A stretch of DNA of 28,299 nucleotides from SVEL01 sp045123575 (GCA_045123575.1 JBGVKG010000030.1:1-28299); one strand, 5' to 3'. Counted from the stretch's first letter, positions 14,411 to 22,995 are shown. Notes: generated by a model from the sequence alone, not told the origin. Numbers and translations are program-made.

Positions 14411-17173
14411 CTATACATTTTCCTGTCGAAGTGCATCTATTACATTAGCTTTTTTTATTTTTTTTGCTGAATATAACATAGTTACACCGATTACTATAAA
14501 CACTCCCAAGATAGCTATAACATACCCCATCCAAGGCACTCCTAGAGTCATAGTATAACCTTCACTGATAGACATCCTCACTATCAACATAACAAGTGTA
14601 CCCACCGGCAGACCAAACAACAACGCCTTTATTCCATAAAATGCACTTTCGTATGCTATCATCTTGTTAAAAGCTTTATCTGTCATTCCAACAGACTTAA
14701 GCATCGCAAACTCCCTTTTTCTAAGAGCCAGACTCGTGGATATAGTATTTACAATATTAGCCACACATATAAGCGCCATCAGAATTATAAATCCGTATGC
14801 AAATACTGATATAAGAAGTATAGCATCCTCCATCATTCTTTTTGCCTCAGACATATTATTCATATCAAATGTCGGTAACATTTTGTTTGGATCATACTCG
14901 CTCTCATATAATTTTATGAGCTTATCTGCATCAGTAGCCTCTATAAATGTTCTATATTCAAAGCCCGATGCATCACATATGCTCAATATCTCTGCCATTG
15001 CTTCCTTATTGACCAAAATATACGTTGTAAAACTATACATTCCACTTAGCTTGTCACAATTAGACAACACCTTATATTCTATATATTTTTCCATAACCTG
15101 CTCAGAATCGTAGTCTGCAAATTTAACTGTTATGCTATCAACATCTTTTGGTAACACACTGCCCTCGAATACATTTCTGCCACCTTCTTCACTATACTGT
15201 ACTTCTCTGATATTATCAAAAAATATCACACTGCGTTTGTCCTTTGTAAACGCATCATAGTTTACTCCTATATCCTCTAAGAATGTCTTTAAATCATCGT
15301 CATTCATAGTCAGTATACTTAATCCCGGCGAAATATACTGCAAAAGTTCTTTATCACTATAGCCTTCATATCCCTTCCTACAGAACTTAAGATAATCCTT
15401 GTTAAAATCCTCCAAGCTATCCACATTTATAGATATGGTAGCCATAAAACTTGGCGCAATATAACTATTATGGTTAGCAGCATATTGAGACTCTTTAAGC
15501 TTTTTAGTGAGTGTCTTATAACCTTCAGAGCTCAATTCATTATTCTTTACCTTATCTATCACCTGCTCCTTATCATATCCATCACCTGATACATCAACAA
15601 ATTCTACCATCCCCACATCATATCCTATATCTTCCATTTCGCTAAAATATGTCTCCTTTACGTAGAATACTAGCGAGTAAATAGATATAAACAATGTCAA
15701 GCTGATAAATAGCGAAAATACTGTAACTCTGTAGCGTTTCTTATTTCTCTTTAGATTTTTTAATGCCAAGTCGCCCTCAAATCCAAATATCTTTCTTGTA
15801 ATGCCCATTGTCTTTACTGTCTTACCAGTTATCTTCACATCCCTAGCCTGTCTTACAGCATCTATAGGCGCTATCTTAGACGCTCTTCTAGCTGGAATAT
15901 ATGCCGATAAAAAGATTGTTAAGCACGAAAAAGCCACAGTCCACAATATAACCTGCCAGTTGACCACAACCAAAAGTTTCACATCAGAATGGGATAACTC
16001 TGCCATAAGCGGTTGTATACACATAAATGTGATAGCAATACCACCTATACCCACTAATATTCCAAGAGGTATACTTATAGCGCCTTCAACAAGTCCCTCA
16101 AAATAAACACTACTTCTTTTCTGCTTCTTTGTGGCACCTATGCTGGCAAGTATGCCAAGCTGCTTGCTTCTTTCTGATAATGATATGGCAAATCCATTTA
16201 CTATAAGCGAAATACTTCCCACCATAACTACGATAATAAGAATAAGCTTTATAGTATCCATTATCATGTTAAGATTTGTGTATTCAGATATTCCATAATA
16301 CTGTAGTACAGAATAATTAAAATCTACTGTCGCCCCATTACAATACCAGCCATCCTTAGCAGCATCTTCATACGTTGGCAAATTGTCATTGGAGCTTATG
16401 AAGTCTAGCGTTTCTTCCACTCTTGTTTCAAAATTATCCTTTATACCCTCTGAATAATAATATCCACTGACAATATCCTCCTTTGATAAGCTACCAACAT
16501 CTAAATAGGTGTACATTGCAAAGGTTCTAGCATCTGGCAAGCTTATATTCTTTGACTCGCAATCTAGTCCAGCTATAAAGCCACATATGGTATACTCCTT
16601 ATCTCCTATGATTATCTTGTCACCTACATTTTTTCCATAACACCCATTTGTCATCATCGGTTCAGATACCAATATCTCATCACTATTAGCTGGATAGTTG
16701 CCACTGGCAAGTTGTATATCGTGCATCTTATAGAATTCCAAATCCACTGCCAAAACTCTCATAACAGAGATTGGTTCATTATACGTATTTTCATCTTCAT
16801 CAAACACGTTATCCTGTGTTTGCTTCTTATCCTCCAACTCTTTTAACTTTTCCAGATAACTAAAAGTGCGAAGATTTCCATCCTCATCTAATTCATATCC
16901 ATAATCACCTACTACCTGTGTGAGACAATGTCTGCTTACTCTCATTTTATCTAGTATTGTATCATTGTCCTCATACAAGAAATTCTCAAACTTTACGTGA
17001 TAATATCCATTATTTTCAAGAGATGACCTACCCATATAATCCATAAATGAATATCCAACCACCGATACAGCCGTAATCATTGCAACAGATATAGCTATAC
17101 CCAATATAGTCACCAAGGTTCTTCTCTTGTTTAACCTCATGTGTCGTAGCGTTAGCTTGTGTATAATGTTCAT
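14411..17173 (-). CDS. ABC transporter permease, double FtsX domain
   Basis: A 920-residue membrane subunit of a MacB/LolCDE-type ABC system. An N-terminal helix (about 20-45) leads into a large extracellular domain. Then comes a first FtsX domain (about 305-440, with LNMIMDTIKLILIIVVMVG and SERSKQLGILASIGATKKQ), another helix near 485 (VTVFSLFISLTLFISIYSLVFYV), a second large extracellular domain and a C-terminal FtsX domain (about 790-910, with LRKREFAMLKSVGMTDKAF). Such permeases act as mechanotransmission pumps for peptides, lipids or drugs rather than classical channels. Size and the two extracellular domains differ from the roughly 650-residue BceB type. The start overlaps the ATPase stop by 1 bp (TAATG). 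Substrate unknown. Confidence 0.9.
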   Translation of the reverse strand: MNIIHKLTLRHMRLNKRRTLVTILGIAISVAMITAVSVVGYSFMDYMGRSSLENNGYYHVKFENFLYEDNDTILDKMRVSRHCLTQVVGDYGYELDEDGNLRTFSYLEKLKELEDKKQTQDNVFDEDENTYNEPISVMRVLAVDLEFYKMHDIQLASGNYPANSDEILVSEPMMTNGCYGKNVGDKIIIGDKEYTICGFIAGLDCESKNISLPDARTFAMYTYLDVGSLSKEDIVSGYYYSEGIKDNFETRVEETLDFISSNDNLPTYEDAAKDGWYCNGATVDFNYSVLQYYGISEYTNLNMIMDTIKLILIIVVMVGSISLIVNGFAISLSERSKQLGILASIGATKKQKRSSVYFEGLVEGAISIPLGILVGIGGIAITFMCIQPLMAELSHSDVKLLVVVNWQVILWTVAFSCLTIFLSAYIPARRASKIAPIDAVRQARDVKITGKTVKTMGITRKIFGFEGDLALKNLKRNKKRYRVTVFSLFISLTLFISIYSLVFYVKETYFSEMEDIGYDVGMVEFVDVSGDGYDKEQVIDKVKNNELSSEGYKTLTKKLKESQYAANHNSYIAPSFMATISINVDSLEDFNKDYLKFCRKGYEGYSDKELLQYISPGLSILTMNDDDLKTFLEDIGVNYDAFTKDKRSVIFFDNIREVQYSEEGGRNVFEGSVLPKDVDSITVKFADYDSEQVMEKYIEYKVLSNCDKLSGMYSFTTYILVNKEAMAEILSICDASGFEYRTFIEATDADKLIKLYESEYDPNKMLPTFDMNNMSEAKRMMEDAILLISVFAYGFIILMALICVANIVNTISTSLALRKREFAMLKSVGMTDKAFNKMIAYESAFYGIKALLFGLPVGTLVMLIVRMSISEGYTMTLGVPWMGYVIAILGVFIVIGVTMLYSAKKIKKANVIDALRQENV

Positions 17174-17886
17174 TATCTAACACCTACTTCCTCTGAAAAC
17201 GCAAACGCTCTTATAATCTCATCCTTAGCTATTTTGCCATCCTCTATTGTTATGACTCTGTCAGCCTGTAAAGCTATACTCTCATCATGAGTTATCACTA
17301 TAAGAGTCTGATTATATCTTCTGTTTGAATCCTTAAGTAGCTGTACTATCTCCTCACTATTTTTAGAATCCAGATTGCCTGTAGGTTCATCAGCCAACAC
17401 TATAGAAGGATTATTAATAACTGCCCTGCCTATACTCACTCTTTGCTGTTGACCACCTGATAGCTGATTTGGAAGATGCCCCCTTCTATCAGATAACTGC
17501 AATATATCTATAACCCTATTAAGCTGCTCTTTGTCTGGCTTCTTGCCATCTAAAAGCATTGGCAGTACTATATTTTCCTCTACGTTCAATACTGGTATAA
17601 GATTATAAAACTGATATATCAAACCCACATTTCTCCTTCTGAATATGGCAAGATTTGTCTCATTCAACTCGTATATATCTGTTCCGTTGATATATACCTT
17701 GCCTCCATCAGGTCTATCTACTCCACCCAATAAATGAAGTAATGTAGATTTACCTGAACCAGATGGTCCAACTATTGCCACAAATTCTCCCTTTTTAACC
17801 GAGAAAGATACATTATCCAACGCCTTTACCTTTGTATCTCCCTCTCCATATGTCTTACATAGATTTTCAACCCTTAATATCTCCAT
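17173..17886 (-). CDS. ABC transporter ATP-binding protein (MacB/LolD type)
   Basis: A 237-residue ATPase that powers the adjacent FtsX permease. Motifs are complete: Walker A GPSGSGKST (40-48), Q-loop Q92, signature LSGGQQQRV (142-150), Walker B IVLADEPTGNLDS (162-174), H-loop H200 in VITHD. NVEENIVLPMLLDGKKP and the Q-loop context YQFYNLIPVLNV are typical of the LolD/MacB/BceA group. ATG at 17886 follows GAGAGGAAA at about 10 nt. It forms a tight pair with the permease and lies 108 bp after the kinase gene, with a terminator and a new promoter in that gap. It is therefore likely a separate, possibly response-regulator-controlled unit. Confidence 0.95.
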   Translation of the reverse strand: MEILRVENLCKTYGEGDTKVKALDNVSFSVKKGEFVAIVGPSGSGKSTLLHLLGGVDRPDGGKVYINGTDIYELNETNLAIFRRRNVGLIYQFYNLIPVLNVEENIVLPMLLDGKKPDKEQLNRVIDILQLSDRRGHLPNQLSGGQQQRVSIGRAVINNPSIVLADEPTGNLDSKNSEEIVQLLKDSNRRYNQTLIVITHDESIALQADRVITIEDGKIAKDEIIRAFAFSEEVGVR

Positions 17887-17921
17887 GTCTGTTACTATTT
17901 CCTCTCTTTATAATATTTTTC

Positions 17922-17950
17922 TTGTTACAACTCTTATATTAAAATGTCAA
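17922..17950 (-). promoter_or_regulatory. Candidate promoter of the ABC transporter genes
   Basis: On the minus strand, perfect -35 TTGACA (17945-17950), 17-nt spacer, weak -10 TAACAA (17922-17927). A strong -35 with a poor -10 would suit an activator-dependent promoter; the adjacent response regulator is the natural candidate (inference). Confidence 0.45.
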
Positions 17951-17965
17951 TATTACATTAAAGTG

Positions 17966-17996
17966 AAAAGGAATATTACAATTTTGTAATATTCCT
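17966..17996 (-). terminator. Palindromic terminator overlapping the kinase stop codon
   Basis: A 13-bp perfect inverted repeat, AGGAATATTACAA and its complement (17969-17981 and 17984-17996), around two bases, followed on the minus strand by TTTTC. The outer bases lie in the kinase stop codon at 17995-17997. Confidence 0.6.
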
Positions 17997-19083
17997 ATCT
18001 ATAAAACTTTATCAAGAAGCTGCTGCCTTCCTCTTCTCTAGATGTAACCTCTATGGTGCCATTTTCCATATTTATAATCTGTTTAGCAAATGCCAAGCCT
18101 ATTCCTACACTATCCTTGCCTGCATTTTTCCCTTTATAAAATCTCTCAAATATATGTGGCAAATCCTGCTCATTTATACCCGCACCATTATCCTTTATAG
18201 TAATATAACTATACAAAGGATTTTTACCATATGAAATGCTTAACATACCACCTTCACCAGTATGCTCCATACAGTTTTTAACTATATTAGATATGGCCTC
18301 CACTGTCCAATTCTCATCTACATTCAACAATAACGGGCTATCCTTATCATTGTCATCCCTACCTATGGATATAGTCTGATTTTTAAGCTCTATAGGTATC
18401 AAAAGATGCTGTACTGATTTTTCTATAAGTCCTTTAGCTTCCACCTGCTCTATATTTAGCTTCATAGTACCCGCATCCAGCTTAGACATACGCAGAAGTG
18501 TTGTAAGTAACCACTCCATTCTTCCCAATTGATTCTGAATGTTACGAGTAAACTCCTCTCGTTTCTCGTCAGACAGCTGTCCATCATTTAACAAATCTGA
18601 CATAACCATCATAGATGTCATAGGTGTCTTTAATTGATGTGATATATCTGCAAGGGTGTCCGCAAGATATGTTTTATCCATCAGCAATCTCTGATTTAAC
18701 TCTATCATACGTACTGTCACCTTGTGTATCTCATTTTGCAATATACTAAGCTCGCCCTCCGTGTATTCATCAAAACGAACTTCGCCATCATTTAACTTCT
18801 TTAACTCTTCTACATAGCTAGATATGGTATCACTATCATTTCCTTGTAGCTTAAACAGCCATCCTGAAAACTTACTAATCTTTTTGTATCGTTTTACAGT
18901 AAATGCTATAACATACACCACATACCCAACGATAATCATTATACTGCCTGCTATATATACACTTTTTCCTGTATGTGCGCCTATATAGATAATGTCACCT
19001 ATAATCAATGCCATAAAAATCTCTATGATAATCACAAGTATAGATATGTATATTAACTGCTTAAATTCTCTATTCCTAAACAT
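17995..19083 (-). CDS. Sensor histidine kinase, intramembrane-sensing type
   Basis: A 362-residue kinase. Two helices (about 10-32 and 43-63) leave only about 10 residues outside the membrane, the arrangement of intramembrane-sensing kinases that rely on a transporter or membrane stress for input. DHp domain: phospho-accepting H149 in DISHQLKTPMTSM. ATPase domain: N-box EAISNIVKNCMEHT, G1 IKDNGAGI, F-box HIFERFYKG, G2 GIGLAFAKQII. All catalytic boxes are present. It overlaps the response regulator gene by 8 bp. With the ABC pair downstream, this resembles peptide-antibiotic sensing modules such as BceRS-BceAB, although the permease is of another size class. The signal is unknown. Confidence 0.93.
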   Translation of the reverse strand: MFRNREFKQLIYISILVIIIEIFMALIIGDIIYIGAHTGKSVYIAGSIMIIVGYVVYVIAFTVKRYKKISKFSGWLFKLQGNDSDTISSYVEELKKLNDGEVRFDEYTEGELSILQNEIHKVTVRMIELNQRLLMDKTYLADTLADISHQLKTPMTSMMVMSDLLNDGQLSDEKREEFTRNIQNQLGRMEWLLTTLLRMSKLDAGTMKLNIEQVEAKGLIEKSVQHLLIPIELKNQTISIGRDDNDKDSPLLLNVDENWTVEAISNIVKNCMEHTGEGGMLSISYGKNPLYSYITIKDNGAGINEQDLPHIFERFYKGKNAGKDSVGIGLAFAKQIINMENGTIEVTSREEEGSSFLIKFYR

Positions 19084-19774
19084 CTTTTCCTACCCTGTAT
19101 CCCATTCCTCTCACCGTTTCTATAATATGTGGCTCTGCTGGATTATCTTCTAGCTTATCCCTTAATCTTTTTATATATACTGTAAGAGTATTGTCATTGA
19201 CATAATCACCTGCCACATCCCATATTCCTGATAATAACTGATTTCTTGATAATATCTGACCTCTATTCTGTATAAAGGTCAATAAAAGGCGATACTCTAA
19301 TGCTGTCAATTCTACATCTGCGCCCTTCTTATACACCCTTGCATCATTTAATGACACAGTTACATCTCCAAGCTTTACTATACCTTGCTGAACATCTGTG
19401 GTATCAGAGGCGCCTTGACTTATACCATATCTTCTAAGCACCATACGTATTCTGGACATAAGCTCTCGAACTCGAAATGGCTTGGTAATATAATCATCAG
19501 CACCCATATCAAGACCCATTACCACATTCACTTCCTCATCACAAGCAGACAAGAAAATAACTGGCTTCTCTGAGCGTTCTCTCACTCTCTTGCATATATC
19601 ATAGCCAGAGCCATCAGGCAGAGTCAAATCAAGTAAGTACAAATCCGCACCATCAATACGCTCATAAGCCTCCTTAACAGTAGCCGCCCTGCTAACTACA
19701 TACCCCTCCTGCTCCAATGAATATTCAATTCCTGACGCTATAGTTGCATCATCCTCAACCAATAATATCTTCAT
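19076..19774 (-). CDS. OmpR/PhoB family response regulator
   Basis: A 232-residue two-domain transcription factor. Receiver: acidic pair in VEDD (6-9), phospho-acceptor D49 in YLLDLTLPDGSG, LSACDE with the switch residue, and K98 in DDYITKPFRVREL. C-terminal winged helix (about 130-230): GDVTVSLNDARVYKKGADVELTALEYRLLLTFIQNRGQILSRNQLL, ending with DDNTLTVYIKRLRDKLE-like NDNTLTVYIKRLRDKLED and IETVRGMGYRV. Partner of the overlapping kinase. The ribosome site AAGAAAGGACGG is about 12 nt from ATG, rather distant. The gene starts 52 bp after the MATE gene with no clear terminator between, so co-transcription is possible. Confidence 0.95.
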   Translation of the reverse strand: MKILLVEDDATIASGIEYSLEQEGYVVSRAATVKEAYERIDGADLYLLDLTLPDGSGYDICKRVRERSEKPVIFLSACDEEVNVVMGLDMGADDYITKPFRVRELMSRIRMVLRRYGISQGASDTTDVQQGIVKLGDVTVSLNDARVYKKGADVELTALEYRLLLTFIQNRGQILSRNQLLSGIWDVAGDYVNDNTLTVYIKRLRDKLEDNPAEPHIIETVRGMGYRVGKDV

Positions 19775-19826
19775 ACGACGATTAACCGTCCTTTCTTGCC
19801 CATTCTACACCTTACACATACTGCAA

Positions 19827-21218
19827 CTATCTACCAGCTACCATATTTACTACCCATATCTTAGACTTCAATAAGACGTAACCTATAACTGCTTTTATCA
19901 AGTCCAATGCCTGACATATAAAATATACCAACACAATACCAAGCCCACTAAAGCCTGTCAAAAAGTAAGCTGCCGGTATCGTTACCCCCCATACAAACAC
20001 ACTATCAAACAGGAATGTAACAAAGGTCTTTCCTCCTGTTCTCAATGTAAAATACGCTGAATTCACAAATGCCCACAATGGTATGAATAAACCTGCTATC
20101 TGCAAAAACGAAGTCGACATACTTCTAACTTCTTCTGTCGTATTGTATATAAGCGGAAAGTATGGTGCTACAAATATAACCACTACTCCCAATATAGCAC
20201 TGCTAAACACTGCCGTAAATGTAAGCTTTCTATTTGTATCCACAGCCTCTTCCATCTTACCAGCTCCAAGTAGTTGTCCTACTATTATAGATATTGCACT
20301 ACCTATTGAGATAAATATTACATTATAAAAATTCATAAGAGTATTTGCTATATTCTGCGAAGTGACAACTGCCGCCCCTCTTGTAGAATATATCTGTACT
20401 AAAAATGTCATACCTAGAGACCACATCATCTCATTCATCATAAGTGGCGCTCCCTTAACAACTATCTGACCTATAAGCTGTCTAGGTATATATAAGCTTC
20501 TGTATGCACCGTTGATAAACTCATATTCCTTACTGTGTGTATGTGTCCAAACTATAACTATAATAGTTTCTATAGTTTTTGCAATGCAAGTGGCTATAGC
20601 CGCTCCTGCTACTCCTAGTTTAGGGAATCCTAACAGTCCAAAAATAAGTACTGTATTAAGTGCAACATTGATAAATACAGCAGTTACGCCAGCCACCATA
20701 GGTACAACTGTCTGACCTCTTTCTCTAAGTGTACTAGAATAAGCCTGTGTTATGGCATTTGGTATAAACTGTATAAGCATTATAGCCAAATACTGTTTGC
20801 CAAAGTACAAAGTTGCATCTAAATCTATGCCCTCACTACCCTCATGTAAAAATAAGGATATAAGCCCTTCTCCCAAGAACCAAAACAATGCTATGGCAAA
20901 TACAGAAAACAATATACACGATATCATCTTAAATCTAAATGTATATCGTATACCTTCCTCGTCGCCCTTTCCGTAATACTGTGCACCAAAGATACCTGCA
21001 CCAGACACCAATCCAAATATAGTAATATTGAACACCATAAAAAGCTGATTGACTATGGATACACCTGTCATCTGCTCTGTTCCAATACTTCCTATCATTA
21101 TATTATCTATAAGACTTACAAAATTAGTAATGCCATTTTGCACTATTATAGGAAGCGCCACCATCAGCAACATTCTATAAAATCTTCTATCACCTATATA
21201 TCTTTTAATAAACTTCAT
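19827..21218 (-). CDS. MATE family efflux transporter
   Basis: A 463-residue polytopic protein with about 12 helices in two homologous halves, the pattern of Na+- or H+-coupled multidrug and toxin exporters. Seen: RRFYRMLLMVALPIIVQNGITNFVSLIDNIMIGSIGTEQMTGVSI at the N-terminus, typical of the DinF/NorM-like clostridial group, then SGAGIFGAQYYGKGD and, in the second half, GSAISIIVGQLLGAGKMEEA, the repeated (S)xxxxxGQxxGA element. Length is normal. ATG at 21218 follows AAGGAGAT. It lies upstream of, and in line with, the response regulator and kinase genes, suggesting a shared role in coping with toxic compounds. Substrate unknown. Confidence 0.95.
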   Translation of the reverse strand: MKFIKRYIGDRRFYRMLLMVALPIIVQNGITNFVSLIDNIMIGSIGTEQMTGVSIVNQLFMVFNITIFGLVSGAGIFGAQYYGKGDEEGIRYTFRFKMISCILFSVFAIALFWFLGEGLISLFLHEGSEGIDLDATLYFGKQYLAIMLIQFIPNAITQAYSSTLRERGQTVVPMVAGVTAVFINVALNTVLIFGLLGFPKLGVAGAAIATCIAKTIETIIVIVWTHTHSKEYEFINGAYRSLYIPRQLIGQIVVKGAPLMMNEMMWSLGMTFLVQIYSTRGAAVVTSQNIANTLMNFYNVIFISIGSAISIIVGQLLGAGKMEEAVDTNRKLTFTAVFSSAILGVVVIFVAPYFPLIYNTTEEVRSMSTSFLQIAGLFIPLWAFVNSAYFTLRTGGKTFVTFLFDSVFVWGVTIPAAYFLTGFSGLGIVLVYFICQALDLIKAVIGYVLLKSKIWVVNMVAGR

Positions 21219-21254
21219 AAGCTATCTCCTTATTCATTCCTAAAAGTACCACCG

Positions 21255-21260
21255 ATTATA
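21255..21260 (-). promoter_or_regulatory. -10 box of the MATE gene
   Basis: TATAAT on the minus strand, 36 bp before the MATE ATG, with only a weak -35 (TGGAAT) at 17 nt. It lies 45 bp from the left end of the fold-back element. Confidence 0.5.
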
Positions 21261-21305
21261 TCACTTTACATACAATTATTCCACATCTTTCACTTTTTAC
21301 TACGC

Positions 21306-21909
21306 CACATAATTATCATTATCCCAAGCAGTAGAAGTTTATCTCTGAATTTTTATGCACTTACTGTACACACTTCTAAACAACGTGGCTGTCTGTACAT
21401 ATTTTTCAATGCATTGAGGGGTTGCATAATTTCCCTTACGTGCTCTGCTTGAAACAAAGCGCCCGTGTGCAATATCGAGGCAGACAACCAGCCAAGATGT
21501 TTGTATGGTGAGTACAGCTGTTTCGATTTTCTATTTTCATTCGCCCCACCTCACAAAATGCTTATTACAAGTAGCCTGCCTGCACAACTCAGTCGCTTGC
21601 CCTATAAAGGGGCAAGCTCCATCAAACAGGTTCGGCAGGCTGCATTATTTGTGAGGTGGGGCAATGAAAACTTCACGAAAATCTGCAATGCTGTACTCAT
21701 CCATGCAAATCATCTTTGGCTAGGTTGTTCTGACCTATAGTGCATCACGGGCTAATAGGCTTGTTTCAAGAGAGCACTTAGGGAAATATGCGTTCTCGAA
21801 AAAAGCATTGAAAAATATGTACAGATAGCCTGTTGTTAGGAGTTTGATAGATATAAGTGCATAAAATTCAGTATATCTATTTAGAAGTTGGGATAATGAT
21901 AATTATGTG
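21306..21909. mobile_element. 604-bp long fold-back element, copy B (MITE-like or structured RNA)
   Basis: Nearly the whole stretch is one imperfect inverted repeat. Perfectly paired blocks, outside to inside: a 22-bp terminal repeat (21306-21327 with 21888-21909; outer end CACATAATTATCATTATCCC), a 21-bp block (21392-21412 with 21805-21825), a 15-bp block GCCCCACCTCACAAA (21543-21557 with 21648-21662), AGCCTGCC/GGCAGGCT (21573-21580 with 21634-21641), and an apical hairpin GCTTGCCC/GGGCAAGC (21595-21602 with 21610-21617). Between blocks the arms stay recognisably alike (TTTCCC, GTGCTC, TTGAAACAA, AGCCAA, GAGTACAGC). No target-site duplication is visible. It contains no transposase; a 91-codon frame at 21465-21740 mirrors the structure and resembles nothing I know. 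Copy A at 1-230 shows it is repetitive. A transposon remnant or large RNA are both open. Confidence 0.8.
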
Positions 21910-21938
21910 TTGACAAATATTGTATTTGAGAATATACT
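21910..21938 (+). promoter_or_regulatory. fabH promoter (sigma-A consensus)
   Basis: Perfect -35 TTGACA (21910-21915), 17-nt spacer, -10 TATACT (21933-21938). The -35 starts at the base right after the terminal repeat of the fold-back element. The leader to the fabH ATG is about 50 nt. Confidence 0.85.
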
Positions 21939-21953
21939 TTGAGAGTCAAAGTA
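21935..21953 (+). promoter_or_regulatory. FabT-like operator overlapping the fabH -10
   Basis: A perfect palindrome TACTTTGA-GAG-TCAAAGTA. Its core TTTGA-N3-TCAAA matches the core of sites bound by FabT, the MarR-family repressor of fatty-acid synthesis in Firmicutes. The overlap with the -10 and start site suits repression. The regulator gene is not in the window, so the identity of the binding protein is inferred. Confidence 0.6.
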
Positions 21954-21993
21954 TTTGTGATGTTTTTACATTGATTTATGGATTGGAGATTTT

Positions 21994-22962
21994 ATGAAGA
22001 TATTAGGAAGTGGACATTATGTGCCACATTCAACAATTACAAATGATGATTTATCAAAGATTGTAGATACAAATGATGAGTGGATAAGCTCTAGAACAGG
22101 TATAAGCACACGCCATATTTCTGATGGTGAGGAAGCATCAGACTTAGCTGCCAAAGCTGCTATAAATGCTATTGCTGATGCGCAAATAGAGGCTACTGAT
22201 ATAGATTTAATATTATTGGCAACTATGTCGCCAGATGCTATGCTACCTAACTGCGCATGTACAGTACAGGCAAAGATAGGTGCTACGAACGCTACATGCT
22301 TTGATATCAATGCTGCATGTTCTGGTTTCCTTTTTGCTTTAAATACTGCCAATGCTTATCTAGCATCAGGTATGTACAAGACTGTACTAGTTATAGGTAC
22401 TGAAACCTTATCTAAGGTAGTAGACTGGACCGACCGTTCTACATGTGTACTCTTCGGTGATGGTGCAGGTGCTATGGTTGTAACTGCTGATGATAGCAAA
22501 GCCTTTTACTCAGTAACAGGCTCAGATGGTGTTAAGGGTCCTGTTCTCACAGGCTCTGCTACTCCTCTCAAAAATATGCTTATAGATAAGACTGATAGCG
22601 ATTCCTTACATAACTACTTCCTCCACATGGACGGTCAGGAGGTATTTAGATTCGCAGTAACTAAAGTGCCTGAATGTATATGTCAGGTCTTAGATAAGGC
22701 AGGGCAAAATCCATCAGATATCGATCTTTTTGTGTTACACCAGGCAAATACTCGTATAATTTCATCAGTTGCTAAAAGATTAGGCGTAGATGATAGCAAG
22801 ATACCTGTAAATCTTACGCATTATGGCAATACTTCTGCTGCCAGCATACCTCTTTTATTTAGTCAGTTAAAAGAGACTGGTGCGTTAGATAATGTAAAAA
22901 AGATTGTATTTTCTGGTTTCGGTGGCGGCCTAACATGGGGCGCAACATATATAGAATTGTAA
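21994..22962 (+). CDS. fabH: 3-oxoacyl-ACP synthase III (KAS III)
   Basis: Condenses acetyl-CoA (or another short acyl-CoA primer) with malonyl-ACP to begin type II fatty-acid synthesis. The 322 residues carry the triad C109 (DINAACSGF), H249 (LFVLHQANTRI) and N279 (HYGNTSAASIP), plus the N-terminal DEWISSRTGISTRHI and the C-terminal GFGGGLTWGATYIEL. Length is standard. ATG at 21994 follows GGAG at 7 nt. It has its own consensus promoter with a FabT-like operator. The usual partners (acpP, fabK, fabD, fabG, fabF) do not follow; the next gene is a helicase with its own promoter. It is therefore a stand-alone fabH, either the main one separated from its cluster or a second copy. Confidence 0.96.
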   Translation: MKILGSGHYVPHSTITNDDLSKIVDTNDEWISSRTGISTRHISDGEEASDLAAKAAINAIADAQIEATDIDLILLATMSPDAMLPNCACTVQAKIGATNATCFDINAACSGFLFALNTANAYLASGMYKTVLVIGTETLSKVVDWTDRSTCVLFGDGAGAMVVTADDSKAFYSVTGSDGVKGPVLTGSATPLKNMLIDKTDSDSLHNYFLHMDGQEVFRFAVTKVPECICQVLDKAGQNPSDIDLFVLHQANTRIISSVAKRLGVDDSKIPVNLTHYGNTSAASIPLLFSQLKETGALDNVKKIVFSGFGGGLTWGATYIEL

Positions 22963-22966
22963 ATTG

Positions 22967-22995
22967 TTGAGTTTTCGTAAATGCTATGGTAAAAT
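22967..22995 (+). promoter_or_regulatory. Candidate promoter of the helicase gene
   Basis: TTGAGT (22967-22972), 17-nt spacer, TAAAAT (22990-22995). The predicted start of transcription near 23002 lies downstream of the longest in-frame ATG (22986), which supports ATG 23031 as the true start. Confidence 0.55.

Noticed and set aside
21465..21740. A 91-codon frame inside the fold-back element, and another at 21138-21452 running into it
   Set aside because: The first spans both arms and the apical hairpin, has no ribosome site and no recognisable domain; the second starts antisense to the MATE gene. Paired DNA readily leaves open frames by chance.
21290..21925. Target-site duplication around the fold-back element
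   Set aside because: Flanks CTACGC and TTGACA share no direct repeat; insertion mechanism cannot be read from this copy.
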